From the NCBI GenBank assembly GCA_017509755.1, contig JAFWOY010000008.1, positions 1-64,000 on the forward strand: DNA of 64,000 nt, in the 5' to 3' direction. Below the pieces are notes generated by a model. The model did not search any database. It saw only the letters and a list, made by a program, of their open reading frames with translations, and had not been told where the DNA came from. The DNA is from Bacteroidales bacterium (lineage in GTDB: Bacteria > Bacteroidota > Bacteroidia > Bacteroidales > UBA932). Both the position numbers and the translations under genes were made by a program. This document shows positions 26,041-35,835 of the stretch, one piece after another. Every line of letters starts with the position of its first letter. Within the stretch, counting starts at the first letter, position 1.

Positions 26041-27309
26041 TCAGAGGCTTCGGAGGGCCTCGACGGGATCGAGGGCGGCGGCACGGCGGGCCGGCAGAAG
26101 ACCGGAGGCGAGGCTGACAGCGACGGACAAGACGGTCGCTGCGCCTACCCAGGGCCATGGTACGGAAAAGTGTCCGTCGAGAATCAAGGCGGTCAAGCCG
26201 CCAAAAAGCAGGCCGAGCAGCACGCCGGCGACATTCCCCATTTGGCCGATCAACACCGATTCCAGCAGGTATTGCTGCGCAATGATGCGCGCCGGAGCGC
26301 CCAGGGCACGGCGCGTGCCGATTTCACGCGTCCGTTGCTTGACAGACACCAGCATACTGTTCATCAAGCCCACCGAAGCTCCCAGCATCGTCACCAGTCC
26401 GATGGCCAGGGCCACGAGTGACAACTTCGACCGGATCGAGGCCAGCATCTCCTCGGCACGATCCGCCTGCACGATCTCGAAATCGGGCTCAGTGCCCGGC
26501 TGCAACCGCCGTATAGCGGCCATCTGCTGCCCGGCCGTTGCCATGACCGCAGAGGCAGCAACCCCATCCGGTCCTCTCAACGTGATACAGCAATTGGTCG
26601 CAGAGCCATCGATTGGAACCAACAGCGAGGCGTCCAAACTCGATCCATACAGCGCCCCCTGCCGTCCCAGTACACCAATCACCTGGTATCGTCCACTTCC
26701 GATGGCTACCATCTCCCCCAGCCCGTTTCCGTCACCAAACAGTTTCTTCCGGACATTGTCGCCCAGCACCACCACAGGCTGGCGCTCCTGCACCTCACGT
26801 ACGGTAAAGCAACGCCCTGCCGCAAGCCGGACATCTTGACAAGCTACATAATTCTCATCACACGCCACGACCCGAACCACCGGATCCGTCACCACCCCAT
26901 TACTCCGAACTTGAACTTGGGTCTTAGACACTGCCCAAACAGAGGCGGAGATGCCGGGAAGGGCCTCTCCCCAGCGCGAAGCGAGAACCTTTTTGGGCCA
27001 GCGAGGGCGCTCGGCCCAAAAGAACCGTGGCTTCTCCACCAGGCCAACCCACGAGGCCCTTCCCGGCATGTCTCGAAACGCGACAGCCTGACGGTAGCTG
27101 ATCGGCGGTGCATCCTCCTTGGCCTGTAAAGTAAAGAGACCGGCGCCGGCCCGGCCCAGACTGCCGGCCACCTCGTCGGCCAGGATCGATACAGCCGTCT
27201 GGATGCCCACCAGCGAAGCCACACCGACAGCAATGATAGCCACCGTCAGCAGCATCCGGCGACGGTTATCCAACACAGCATCAAGCGCAAAACGGAAAGA
27301 ATCTCTCAT
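26041..27309 (-). CDS. ABC transporter permease, MacB/FtsX type
   Basis: A 422-residue permease with the MacB topology: helix 1 (MLLTVAIIAVGVASLVGIQ), a large periplasmic domain of about 230 residues, then three helices near the C-terminus (LVALAIGLVTMLGASVGLMNS, GNVAGVLLGLLFGGLTALIL, VGAATVLSVAVSLASGLLPA) with the coupling segment RTREIGTRRALGAPARII. MacB proteins normally carry or adjoin an ATPase; none is next to this gene, so the partner must be encoded elsewhere. I start it at MRDSFRFALDAV; the frame is open further upstream without family similarity. Confidence 0.85.
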   Translation of the reverse strand: MRDSFRFALDAVLDNRRRMLLTVAIIAVGVASLVGIQTAVSILADEVAGSLGRAGAGLFTLQAKEDAPPISYRQAVAFRDMPGRASWVGLVEKPRFFWAERPRWPKKVLASRWGEALPGISASVWAVSKTQVQVRSNGVVTDPVVRVVACDENYVACQDVRLAAGRCFTVREVQERQPVVVLGDNVRKKLFGDGNGLGEMVAIGSGRYQVIGVLGRQGALYGSSLDASLLVPIDGSATNCCITLRGPDGVAASAVMATAGQQMAAIRRLQPGTEPDFEIVQADRAEEMLASIRSKLSLVALAIGLVTMLGASVGLMNSMLVSVKQRTREIGTRRALGAPARIIAQQYLLESVLIGQMGNVAGVLLGLLFGGLTALILDGHFSVPWPWVGAATVLSVAVSLASGLLPARRAAALDPVEALRSL

Positions 27310-27368
27310 CACATATCCTCCAGTTAAAGATTTGACGTTCAAAAATAGGAAAATTTCGTGGTTTAAAC

Positions 27369-27376
27369 TAAATTTG
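27369..27376 (+). promoter_or_regulatory. -7 box for the rluB-era operon
   Basis: TAAATTTG matches TAnnTTTG exactly, 40 nt upstream of the ATG at 27417. Confidence 0.5.
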
Positions 27377-27416
27377 CAAGATATAATGCACTTATTATAC
27401 ACTGAAAAAAGATACC

Positions 27417-28424
27417 ATGGAGAACAAACCGCGCAGATCATACGGCCGCCGCACAACCGATGAGAATCGTCCGGACCGGCCGAAAACCCGCCGGACCTAC
27501 GGCAAACAGGACGACGGGGCAAAGCCCCGCCGCTACGAGAAAGACGACCCAAGCGTAAAACGTCCCTACCGGGCCAAAAGCGATAGCGACCGCCCCCAGA
27601 AAACGTTTGACCGGCCGAAGAAGACCTACGGCGACCGGCCGAAGAAGACCTACGGCGACCGGCCGAAGAAACCGGCAGTGGCCAGGCAGACCGTCGAAGA
27701 AGGCGGCCTGATCCGCCTCAACAAGTTCATCGCCAACTCCGGCATCTGTTCCCGCCGCGAGGCGGACACCTACATCGAGACAGGTGTCGTGACCGTTAAC
27801 GGTGTGAAAGTCACCGAGCTGGGCGCCAAGATCGACCCGACTAAGGATGATGTCCGCTTCAATGGGACCCGCATCAAGGGCGAAAAGAAAGTCTATATCG
27901 TGATGAACAAGCCCAAGGATTTTGTCACTACGATGTCCGATCCCCACGCCGACCGTACCGTGATGGACCTCATCTCCAAGAGCCTCTGTCCCGAACGCGT
28001 GTTCCCTGTCGGCCGGCTGGACAAGGCCACGACGGGCGTCCTGCTCTTCACCAACGACGGTGACCTGACCGAAAAGCTCACCCATCCCAAACACGAAGTC
28101 CGCAAGATCTACCAAGCCACCCTCGACAAAAATCTCAAGAAAGAAGATTTCGACAAGATCCTCAGCGGCATCGAATTGGAAGACGGCTTCATCGCAGCCG
28201 ACGCCCTCTCCTACGTGGAAGGCGACAAAACCCAGATCGGCCTGGAGATCCACTCCGGCCGCAACCGCATCGTGCGCCGCATCTTCGAGCACCTGGGCTA
28301 CAAAGTCAAGAAACTGGACCGCGTGTATTTCGCCGGCCTGACCAAGAAGAACCTGCGCCGCGGCGCCTGGCGTTTCCTGGACGAAAAAGAAATCGGACTG
28401 CTGAAAATGGGAGCTTTCAACTGA
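27417..28424 (+). CDS. rluB: Pseudouridine synthase, RluB/RsuA family, with basic N-terminal tail
   Basis: A 335-residue protein. The first 95 residues are a Lys/Arg/Pro-rich tail with RPKKTYGD repeated. An S4 RNA-binding domain follows (IRLNKFIANSGICSRREADTYI), then the synthase domain with the catalytic-Asp motif GRLDKATTGVLLFTNDGDL. The family modifies 23S or 16S rRNA; B-type activity (23S U2605) is the closest guess. The basic tail is common in Bacteroidota versions and probably adds RNA affinity. The stop overlaps the era start by one base (TGATG). Confidence 0.88.
   Translation: MENKPRRSYGRRTTDENRPDRPKTRRTYGKQDDGAKPRRYEKDDPSVKRPYRAKSDSDRPQKTFDRPKKTYGDRPKKTYGDRPKKPAVARQTVEEGGLIRLNKFIANSGICSRREADTYIETGVVTVNGVKVTELGAKIDPTKDDVRFNGTRIKGEKKVYIVMNKPKDFVTTMSDPHADRTVMDLISKSLCPERVFPVGRLDKATTGVLLFTNDGDLTEKLTHPKHEVRKIYQATLDKNLKKEDFDKILSGIELEDGFIAADALSYVEGDKTQIGLEIHSGRNRIVRRIFEHLGYKVKKLDRVYFAGLTKKNLRRGAWRFLDEKEIGLLKMGAFN
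27609..27670 (+). repeat. 24-bp tandem repeat inside rluB
   Basis: Two exact 24-bp units plus a 14-bp partial third encode the repeated RPKKTYGD-type peptide. Copy-number change would stay in frame. Confidence 0.85.
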
Positions 28425-29332
28425 TGGACGCGCAGAAACCCACTCCGAAACAGCACCGCGCGGGCTTCGTCAATATCATCGGCAACCCGAACGTCGGCAA
28501 ATCCACCCTGATGAACGCCCTCGTGGGCGAAAACCTCTCCATCGTGACGGCCAAGGCCCAGACCACCCGTCACCGCATCATGGGCATCCTCAACAGTGAC
28601 GACTGGCAGATCGTGTTCTCCGATACGCCGGGCATTCTCAAGCCCAGCTATGCCCTGCAGCAGAGCATGCTCGACTTTGTGGACGTCGCCATCGGAGACG
28701 CCGATATCATCCTGTACGTCACGGACGTGGTGGAGAAAAAAGACAAGAACGCCGAATACGTCGAAAAACTGCAACGGCTCGAATGTCCGGTCCTCATCGT
28801 CCTCAACAAGATCGACCTGAGCGACCAGCCCACTGTCCTGAAACTCATCCAGGAATGGCAGGAACTTGTGCCGAAGGCCGAAATCTTCCCGGTTTCCGCC
28901 AAGGAGCGCTTCAACCTGGAAGGCATCCTCGACTCCATCATCGCCAAACTGCCGGTCAGCCCGCCCTGGTTTGACAAGGAGCAGTTCACCGACAAGAGCA
29001 TGCGCTTCTTCGCCTCCGAGATCATCCGGGAGAAGATTCTCGAAAACTACGACAAGGAAATCCCCTACTGCACCGAAGTGGTCATCGAGCGCTTCAAGGA
29101 GGGGGACGAACGATACGACATCGGTGCCGTCATCAACGTGATGCGCGACTCCCAGAAAGGCATCATCATCGGCAAGGGCGGCAGCGCCCTCAAGCGGGTG
29201 GCCACCCAGGCGCGCCTGGAGATGGAGGACTTCTTCCAGAAGAAGGTCTTCCTGCAGGTCTTCGTGAAGGTGGAACCGGACTGGCGCGAAGACCGCAAAA
29301 TGCTCAGGAGATTCGGATACATTCAGGATTAA
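28424..29332 (+). CDS. era: GTPase Era
   Basis: A 302-residue GTPase: G1 motif GNPNVGKST, G3 motif DTPGI, G4 NKID, and a C-terminal KH domain with IIGKGGSALKRV. Era binds 16S rRNA and takes part in 30S assembly. Length and domain order match the family. It is translationally coupled to rluB and lies 13 nt ahead of the topoisomerase gene. Confidence 0.96.
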   Translation: MDAQKPTPKQHRAGFVNIIGNPNVGKSTLMNALVGENLSIVTAKAQTTRHRIMGILNSDDWQIVFSDTPGILKPSYALQQSMLDFVDVAIGDADIILYVTDVVEKKDKNAEYVEKLQRLECPVLIVLNKIDLSDQPTVLKLIQEWQELVPKAEIFPVSAKERFNLEGILDSIIAKLPVSPPWFDKEQFTDKSMRFFASEIIREKILENYDKEIPYCTEVVIERFKEGDERYDIGAVINVMRDSQKGIIIGKGGSALKRVATQARLEMEDFFQKKVFLQVFVKVEPDWREDRKMLRRFGYIQD

Positions 29333-29345
29333 AGGCTAGCAAGCA

Positions 29346-32090
29346 ATGAAAGAAGACGACGAGTTGGACGAACTGGACGAAAGAAGTGAAGACCTTCCCG
29401 AAGAAGAGGAGGAAGTGGACCAGACTGTGGACGAAGATGCCGCCGACCCGGCCCAAGGCAAGTTTGACCGGCTGGTAGCGGAGGGAGAGAACAAATACAA
29501 ACTGTCCGGCATGTACCGCGACTGGTTCCTCGACTACGCTTCCTACGTCATCCTGGACCGCGCCGTGCCGCACATCGAAGACGGTCTCAAGCCTGTACAG
29601 CGGCGCATCCTCCATGCGATGCAGAAAGTGGAGGACGGCCACTACCACAAGGTGGCCGGTATCGTGGGCGACACCATGAAATACCACCCGCACGGTGACG
29701 CTTCCATCAAAGATGCACTCGTGGGGCTGGGCCAGAAAGAGTATCTGATCGATACGCAGGGAAACTGGGGCAACATTTTCACCGGCGACTCCGCGGCCGC
29801 ATCCCGCTACATCGAGGCCCGGCTGAGCAAGTTCGCCCTCGAAGTCGCTTTCAACAAAAAGATTACGGAATGGGTGCCTTCCTACGACGGCACGAACCAG
29901 GAACCCGTGGTCCTGCCCATGAAGTTCCCGTTGCTGCTCGCCCAGGGCACCGACGGCATCGCCGTGGGCTTGGCTGTCAAGATCCTGCCGCACAATTTCA
30001 ACGAACTGCTCGACGCCAGTGTCGCCGCCCTGCGCGGCAAGCCGTTCGAACTTTACCCGGATTTTCCTACGGGCGGCCTGATCGACTGCACGCGCTACAA
30101 CAATGGCCTGCGGGGCGGCAAGATCAAGATCCGCGCCCGCATCGTCAAAACCGACAAGCGGACGCTTACCATCACCGAAATCCCCTACGGCCAGACCACA
30201 GAGAGCCTGATTGACTCGATCATCAAGGCCAATGACAAGGGCAAGATCAAGATCAAGAAGGTGGACGACATGTCCAGCAGCGGTGTCGAGATCAACATCA
30301 CGCTGCAAAACGACGTTTCGCCTGACAAGACCATCGACGCACTCTACGCCTTCACCAACTGCGAGGTAGCGCTCTCCCCCAACGCCTGCGTCATCATGGA
30401 ACGCAAGCCGCACTTCATGGGCGTGGACGAGATCCTGCGTTACAACGCTTTCCACACGCGGGACCTCTTCCAGCAGGAACTGCAGATCCTCCTCGACGAA
30501 CTGGAAGGTGACTGGCACTGGTCCAGCCTGGAGAAAATCTTCTTCGAAAAGAAAGTGTACCGTATCCTTGAAAACGATGCGGCTTCCTGGGAGGATCAAT
30601 TGCAAGATGTCAAGCGGGAGATGGATAAGTACCAGAACCTGCTGCGGCGTCCCATCACGCAGGAAGACATCGCCAAGCTGGTCGAAAAACCGGTGCGCAA
30701 GATTTCGCGGTTCGACATCAAGGCGGCCGAGGAGAAAATCCGCGGCATCGAGGCCGACATCGAGGAAGTGAAGAACAACCTCGAGCACCTGACGGAATAC
30801 ACGATCCGCTATTTCCAGCAGCTCAAGCGGAAATACGGCGCGCGCTTCCCCCGAAAAACTGAGATTTCGACCTTCGAGAACATCCAGGCCGAGAAGGTCA
30901 TCACCCTCAATGCCAAGCTTTACGCCAACAAGGCCGACGGTTTCGTGGGCACCGATCCCAAAAAGATCGACGGCGCGGAGTACATCTGCGACTGTTCCGA
31001 CATCGCCGAAATCGTGGTGTTCATGAAGAACGGCAAGTATATGGTGACCAAGGTGAAGGACAAGGCCTTCATCGGAAAGGACATCATCCACGCTGCGGTC
31101 TTCAACCGCAAGGACGAGCGCACCGTGTACAATGTCGTGTACCGCGACGGCAAGTCAGGCGGCGTCTATTATGCAAAACGCTTCGCCATCACGGGCATCA
31201 CCCGCGACAAGGAATACGATCTCACGCTGGGTACGCCCGGTTCGACGGTGCTTTGGTTCACGGCCAACAGCAACGGGGAAGCCGAAGTGCTCCGCATCCA
31301 GTACCGCCCGCGCCCGAAGCTCAAGAAACTCGTGGACGAATACAATTTCGCCGACCTGGCCATCAAGGGACGCGCCTCGCGCGGCAATGTGGTCACGAGC
31401 AAGAACCTGATCCACCGCATCACGCTCAAGGCCAAGGGCGTTTCAACCCTTGCCGGCAAACAGATCTGGCTCGACGAGGACATCTACCGCCTCAACGATG
31501 CGGGCCGCGGCCTCTATCTGGGCGAATTCTCGGACGGCGACCTGATCCTGGTCCTCTGCAAGGACGGCACCTATTACACTACTGGCTTCGACCTCAGCAC
31601 GCATTTCCAGGGCGACATCATGCGCGTGGAGAAATTCGATCCCGACAAGACCTTCTCGGCACTCTACTACGACGGACCCGCCAAGGCCTGGTACATCAAG
31701 CGGTTCGGCTTCGAGCCGAACAGTGGCATCGCGGTGAGTTTCATTGCGGAAGGCAAGGGCTCGAAGTTGCTCGAGCTGAACGAGGACCGCTGGCCGCAGC
31801 TGCTGGTGACCTTCAAGGGTAAGAATGCGGGCAAGGAGCCGGAGCTGATTGACGTGGAAGCCTATATCGGAAAGAAGAGTTTCCGGGCCAAAGGCAAGAA
31901 GGTTTCATGGATGGAGATCAAGGACGTGAAGTTCGTGGAGCCGCTGGTGAAGGACGAGCCGGAACCGGAGGCCCCGGACGAGGAGCCCGAAGAAGAGACG
32001 GACGACACGTCTGGAACGATGCAGGTCCCCGGCGTTGACAACCCCGACGAACCGAACTGGAGCAATCCTTCCGAACCCACGTTGTTTTAA
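29346..32090 (+). CDS. parC: Type IIA topoisomerase subunit A (probably topoisomerase IV ParC)
   Basis: A 914-residue protein. Residues 1-45 are a highly acidic lead. The catalytic core starts at YRDWFLDYASYVILDRAVPHIEDGLKPVQRRIL, with the active-site Tyr in SRYIEARLS near residue 156. Coiled-coil and C-terminal beta-strand domains follow, and the last 60 residues are again acidic. Subunit A cuts and rejoins DNA in the ATP-dependent enzyme. The acidic ends and core type fit Bacteroidota ParC rather than GyrA. No parE is adjacent. Confidence 0.85.
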   Translation: MKEDDELDELDERSEDLPEEEEEVDQTVDEDAADPAQGKFDRLVAEGENKYKLSGMYRDWFLDYASYVILDRAVPHIEDGLKPVQRRILHAMQKVEDGHYHKVAGIVGDTMKYHPHGDASIKDALVGLGQKEYLIDTQGNWGNIFTGDSAAASRYIEARLSKFALEVAFNKKITEWVPSYDGTNQEPVVLPMKFPLLLAQGTDGIAVGLAVKILPHNFNELLDASVAALRGKPFELYPDFPTGGLIDCTRYNNGLRGGKIKIRARIVKTDKRTLTITEIPYGQTTESLIDSIIKANDKGKIKIKKVDDMSSSGVEINITLQNDVSPDKTIDALYAFTNCEVALSPNACVIMERKPHFMGVDEILRYNAFHTRDLFQQELQILLDELEGDWHWSSLEKIFFEKKVYRILENDAASWEDQLQDVKREMDKYQNLLRRPITQEDIAKLVEKPVRKISRFDIKAAEEKIRGIEADIEEVKNNLEHLTEYTIRYFQQLKRKYGARFPRKTEISTFENIQAEKVITLNAKLYANKADGFVGTDPKKIDGAEYICDCSDIAEIVVFMKNGKYMVTKVKDKAFIGKDIIHAAVFNRKDERTVYNVVYRDGKSGGVYYAKRFAITGITRDKEYDLTLGTPGSTVLWFTANSNGEAEVLRIQYRPRPKLKKLVDEYNFADLAIKGRASRGNVVTSKNLIHRITLKAKGVSTLAGKQIWLDEDIYRLNDAGRGLYLGEFSDGDLILVLCKDGTYYTTGFDLSTHFQGDIMRVEKFDPDKTFSALYYDGPAKAWYIKRFGFEPNSGIAVSFIAEGKGSKLLELNEDRWPQLLVTFKGKNAGKEPELIDVEAYIGKKSFRAKGKKVSWMEIKDVKFVEPLVKDEPEPEAPDEEPEEETDDTSGTMQVPGVDNPDEPNWSNPSEPTLF

Positions 32091-32103
32091 CCGGGATGGG
32101 CAC

Positions 32104-32619
32104 ATGACCGTAGCGTTGGCAGGATTCATGGCGAGCGGCAAGACGACGTTCGGGCGGGCCGCGGCAGCGCAGCTGGGCTGGGCTTTCATTGACCTTGACG
32201 AACGGATTGCCGCGACCTACGGCACGCCGGCTGAGATCTTCGCTACGCAGGGCGAAGACCGCTTCCGCGAAATTGAGACTGCCTTACTCGAATGCGTCCT
32301 TCAAGCGGCCGGGCCTACTGTCCTGGCCCTGGGCGGCGGCACGGTACTACGCGAAGAGAATCTGCGCCAGATCAAGGAACATGCGACCCTGGTCTGGCTC
32401 GATACGGATTTCAATATCATCCTTTCCGAACTCGGCAACACCGAGCGCCCCTTGCTCCAGAACCGGACGCCAGCTCAAATACGCGCATTATACGATGCCC
32501 GGCGCCCCCTGTATGCGGCCGCTGCCGACATAACCTTCCCTATTACCTCCACCGACTATTCGCAAGTCATCTCCGACCTTTCCATTCTCCTGCAAACCCT
32601 CGAATCCAACCATGTATAA
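32104..32619 (+). CDS. aroK: Shikimate kinase
   Basis: A 171-residue P-loop kinase: MTVALAGFMASGKTTFGR (Walker A at residues 7-14), FIDLDERI (substrate-binding Asp), FREIET and VLALGGGTVL. It phosphorylates shikimate in chorismate synthesis. Its start is 13 nt after parC and its end overlaps the GH97 start by 8 nt. An aroE homologue lies about 9 kb downstream. Confidence 0.93.
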   Translation: MTVALAGFMASGKTTFGRAAAAQLGWAFIDLDERIAATYGTPAEIFATQGEDRFREIETALLECVLQAAGPTVLALGGGTVLREENLRQIKEHATLVWLDTDFNIILSELGNTERPLLQNRTPAQIRALYDARRPLYAAAADITFPITSTDYSQVISDLSILLQTLESNHV

Positions 32620-34840
32620 TCCCTTCCGTACACCAGCCCGCCTGTCCGGCCTGCTCGCAGCCTGTCTGACCGCCGCTTTGACGCTTGTCTCCTGCTCTTC
32701 TAAAGTTGTCCGTATGCCGGCAGAAGCCCTTTCTCTCCGTAGCCCGGATACCCAGTTGGAACTGAAATTCGCTGTTGTGAACGGGGTGCCGACTTACGCA
32801 CTCGACCGGGCCGGAGAAGCCGTGATCCTTCCCTCCCGCCTGGGATTCGACCTGATTGACCAGGAAGGCCTCGACCAAGGCTTTGTCCTCTGCGGCTCCC
32901 AATATGACACCTTCGACGAAACATGGGAACCTGTCTGGGGTGAGGAAGCACAGATCCGGAATCACTACAATGAACTGCTGGTGAATCTCCGGAAGGAATC
33001 CGGAGAAGCCATGGATATCCGCTTCCGTCTCTATGACGACGGTCTGGGATTCCGCTACGAATTCCCTATGGAAAACAAATTGACGTATTTCAAGATCCGG
33101 GAAGAGCTGACGGAATTCGCCCTGACCGAAGATCCGCTGGCCTGGTGGGTGCCGGGCGACTACGACATCCAGGAATTCTGTCCCACGGAATCACGGCTTT
33201 CGGAGGTCCGGACCGCCTCGGACTCCGTGCGGGCCAAGGGCGGCTGGCCGCGGATCCAGTCTTCCCCCACCGGCGTCCAGACAGCCCTGCAGCTGAAGAC
33301 AGATGCCGGCTTGTACCTCAACATCCACGAAGCTGCTACCCTCAACTACCCCACCCTGCATCTTGACTGGGGCGAAACAGACCACGTGCTGCGTGCGAAC
33401 CTGACGCCCGACGCAGAAGGCGTGAAAGGACGCATGCAGGCCCCTTGCAAGACGCCCTGGCGCACCGTCATGGTCTGCACCTCCGCCCCTGAAGTACTGG
33501 CCTCCCGCTTGATTCTCAATCTCAACGATCCCTGCGTCCTGGACGACACGAGCTGGATCCATCCCGTCAAATACATGGGCGTCTGGTGGGAGATGATCAC
33601 GGGAAAGAGCAGCTGGTCCTACACGAACGATTATCCGTCCGTCCAGTTGGGCGTGACGGACTACGCGCATTCCAAACCGCACGGCCACCACGGCGCGAAC
33701 AACGAGAATGTGCGCCGTTACATTGATTTTGCCGCTGAAAACGGATTCGACGCCCTGCTGATCGAGGGCTGGAACGAAGGTTGGGAAGACTGGTACGGCT
33801 GCCAGAAAGACTTCGTATTCGACTTCCTGACGCCCTATCCGGACTTCGACCTGCCTGCCCTCAACGCCTATGCGCACAGCAAAGGCATCCGGCTGATCAT
33901 GCATCACGAGAGTTCTTCCTCCACCCTCAACTACGAACGCTGGATGGAGCAGGCCTACACGCTGATGAACCAATATGGCTACGATGCCGTCAAAAGCGGT
34001 TACGTGGGAGCCATCATCCCTTATGGCGAACACCATTACAGCCAGCCCATCAACAACCACTACCATTACGCCGTCGTCGAGGCGGCCAAGCATCACATCA
34101 TGGTGGATGCCCACGAAGCCGTGCGACCGACCGGCCTGTGCCGCACCTGGCCCAACATGATCGGCAACGAGAGCGCCATGGGCAACGAGTTCCGCAGCAT
34201 CATCGAGCCTGGGCACACCACCATCCTGCCCTTCACCCGGCAGCAGGGCGGCCCGATGGACTTCACGCCGGGCATCTTTGAGATGGATATCCATAAGGTG
34301 AACCCGGATGACAACCAGAAGATGCGGCACACGCTCTGCAACCAGCTGGGCCTCTATGTGACCTTCTACTCGCCGCTCCAGATGGCGGCCGACCTGCCGG
34401 AGAATTATGCCCGCTTCATGGACGCCTTCCAATTCATCAAGGACGTGGCGGTGGATTGGGACAAGAGCTTGTACCTGGAAGCTGAGCCCGGTGCCTACAT
34501 CATCACGGCCCGCCACCCGAAATATGCTACCCTCAATTCGGGCCGTCTAAGCGGCAAATCCAGCGTATGGGAGTTCGTGAACGCGGGCGGGCGGCAACAC
34601 GACGTGTGGTATGTAGGCGGCATCACCGATGAAACCGCCCGGGAATTTGATGTCAAACTGGATTTCCTGCAGCCCGGCCTGCAATACGAGGCTACCATCT
34701 ATGCCGACGCCCCCGAAGCCGACTTCGAAACCAACCCGCAGGCCTACACCATCACGAAAAAGACCGTGGATTCCTCCACGGTCCTGAACTTGCGGATGGC
34801 CCGCTCCGGCGGTTTCGCCATCTCGCTACGCTCGATGTAA
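32612..34840 (+). CDS. Glycoside hydrolase family 97 lipoprotein
   Basis: A 742-residue lipoprotein (signal ends ...TLVSC, then SSK) with the three-domain GH97 layout: N-terminal beta-sandwich, central (beta/alpha)8 barrel, C-terminal beta domain. Motifs around the catalytic centre match the inverting SusB-type: GEHHYSQ (Glu near 473), VDAHEAVRP (Glu near 502) and NESAMGNE (Glu near 520), the calcium-dependent Glu set. This points to an alpha-glucosidase-type activity on starch-like glycans, but no SusC/D genes are nearby. It is the last gene of its operon. Confidence 0.92.
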   Translation: MYNPFRTPARLSGLLAACLTAALTLVSCSSKVVRMPAEALSLRSPDTQLELKFAVVNGVPTYALDRAGEAVILPSRLGFDLIDQEGLDQGFVLCGSQYDTFDETWEPVWGEEAQIRNHYNELLVNLRKESGEAMDIRFRLYDDGLGFRYEFPMENKLTYFKIREELTEFALTEDPLAWWVPGDYDIQEFCPTESRLSEVRTASDSVRAKGGWPRIQSSPTGVQTALQLKTDAGLYLNIHEAATLNYPTLHLDWGETDHVLRANLTPDAEGVKGRMQAPCKTPWRTVMVCTSAPEVLASRLILNLNDPCVLDDTSWIHPVKYMGVWWEMITGKSSWSYTNDYPSVQLGVTDYAHSKPHGHHGANNENVRRYIDFAAENGFDALLIEGWNEGWEDWYGCQKDFVFDFLTPYPDFDLPALNAYAHSKGIRLIMHHESSSSTLNYERWMEQAYTLMNQYGYDAVKSGYVGAIIPYGEHHYSQPINNHYHYAVVEAAKHHIMVDAHEAVRPTGLCRTWPNMIGNESAMGNEFRSIIEPGHTTILPFTRQQGGPMDFTPGIFEMDIHKVNPDDNQKMRHTLCNQLGLYVTFYSPLQMAADLPENYARFMDAFQFIKDVAVDWDKSLYLEAEPGAYIITARHPKYATLNSGRLSGKSSVWEFVNAGGRQHDVWYVGGITDETAREFDVKLDFLQPGLQYEATIYADAPEADFETNPQAYTITKKTVDSSTVLNLRMARSGGFAISLRSM

Positions 34841-34851
34841 AGACCTGTAAA

Positions 34852-35832
34852 CTACTGATTCAGGATTTCAGTTACGGTCGAATAGATCTGTTCTCCACGG
34901 AGACCCCGCTTCAGGATGGTTCCGTCGGGCGCGAAGAGGATCAAGTGGGGAATGGCGTTGACGCCGTACAACTCGCTCGGTATTTTCTGTGCATCGAGAA
35001 TCTGGTGCCAGGGCATATCGAGTTTCTCCAGTGCCTTGACCGTATCCTCGCGCTTGTCGGATACTGCAACACTTACCACGTCGAAACGGTCACCTGCAAA
35101 ATCCTCCCAAGTCTTCTTGATGTAGGGCATTTCCGCTTTGCAGGGGCCGCACCAGGAGGCCCAGTGGTCGAGCAGGATGTACTTGCCCTGTCCCACATAG
35201 TCGGAGAGCTTCACATCCGTGCCGTCGGGGTTGCCGCCAACGACCGTGTAGTCCGTGAACATCCGGCCCGGAGCGGTCTGGTTCTGCAGCTCGATGGCAT
35301 CGTAAGCCTTGCGCACCAGATAGAAATCGCGGACCTTGTCGTTTACCGTCTGCCGGTAGAGCGCCAGAAAGGCGGACGTATCGGCGTGGGCGAGATCTTC
35401 CAGGGCCACGGCGCCCAAGAGATTGTCGGGGTTGGCCTTGACGATCGAATCGGTCAAAGCGGCCTTCTCGGCCCGCTGCTCCCGCTTGTAGGCGTAAAAG
35501 CGTTTGTGGAAGGCGTTGTAAGCGTCGGTCATCGGCGTGCCGCCGGTGGTCCGTTCGTCGATGTCGGCCGCCACGATGCCAGGCTCCAGAATAAAGGACA
35601 CCCGCTTCTTTTCGCGACCTACATAAACGAAGCAAGGGGACTTCACATTTCCCGTAAAGGAGAACCTGCCGTCTTGAACCGTGGTTACGGCAAGCGTGTC
35701 GCTACGGTCCAGGTCAATCAGATAGACCTCCGTCCCGTCGTCGGTCGTGAAGATGCCGTCGATAGTATAGGCTGTCTTGCCGCAGGAAACCATCGCGGCA
35801 CAGAGAACAAGCAGAAACAGGATCCTTTTCAT
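34852..35832 (-). CDS. TlpA-like thioredoxin lipoprotein (CGPC)
   Basis: A 326-residue lipoprotein (signal LLVLCAAMVSC, Cys17 lipidated). The N-terminal part to about residue 185 has a DUF4369-like beta domain (IDGIFTTDDGTEVYLIDLDRSDTL). The C-terminal domain is TlpA/ResA-like with active site WCGPCKAEMPYI. Such proteins reduce or rearrange periplasmic disulfides. It lies 3 nt downstream of a paralogue and ends 11 nt from the convergent GH97 gene. Confidence 0.88.
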   Translation of the reverse strand: MKRILFLLVLCAAMVSCGKTAYTIDGIFTTDDGTEVYLIDLDRSDTLAVTTVQDGRFSFTGNVKSPCFVYVGREKKRVSFILEPGIVAADIDERTTGGTPMTDAYNAFHKRFYAYKREQRAEKAALTDSIVKANPDNLLGAVALEDLAHADTSAFLALYRQTVNDKVRDFYLVRKAYDAIELQNQTAPGRMFTDYTVVGGNPDGTDVKLSDYVGQGKYILLDHWASWCGPCKAEMPYIKKTWEDFAGDRFDVVSVAVSDKREDTVKALEKLDMPWHQILDAQKIPSELYGVNAIPHLILFAPDGTILKRGLRGEQIYSTVTEILNQ

Positions 35833-35835
35833 AGT

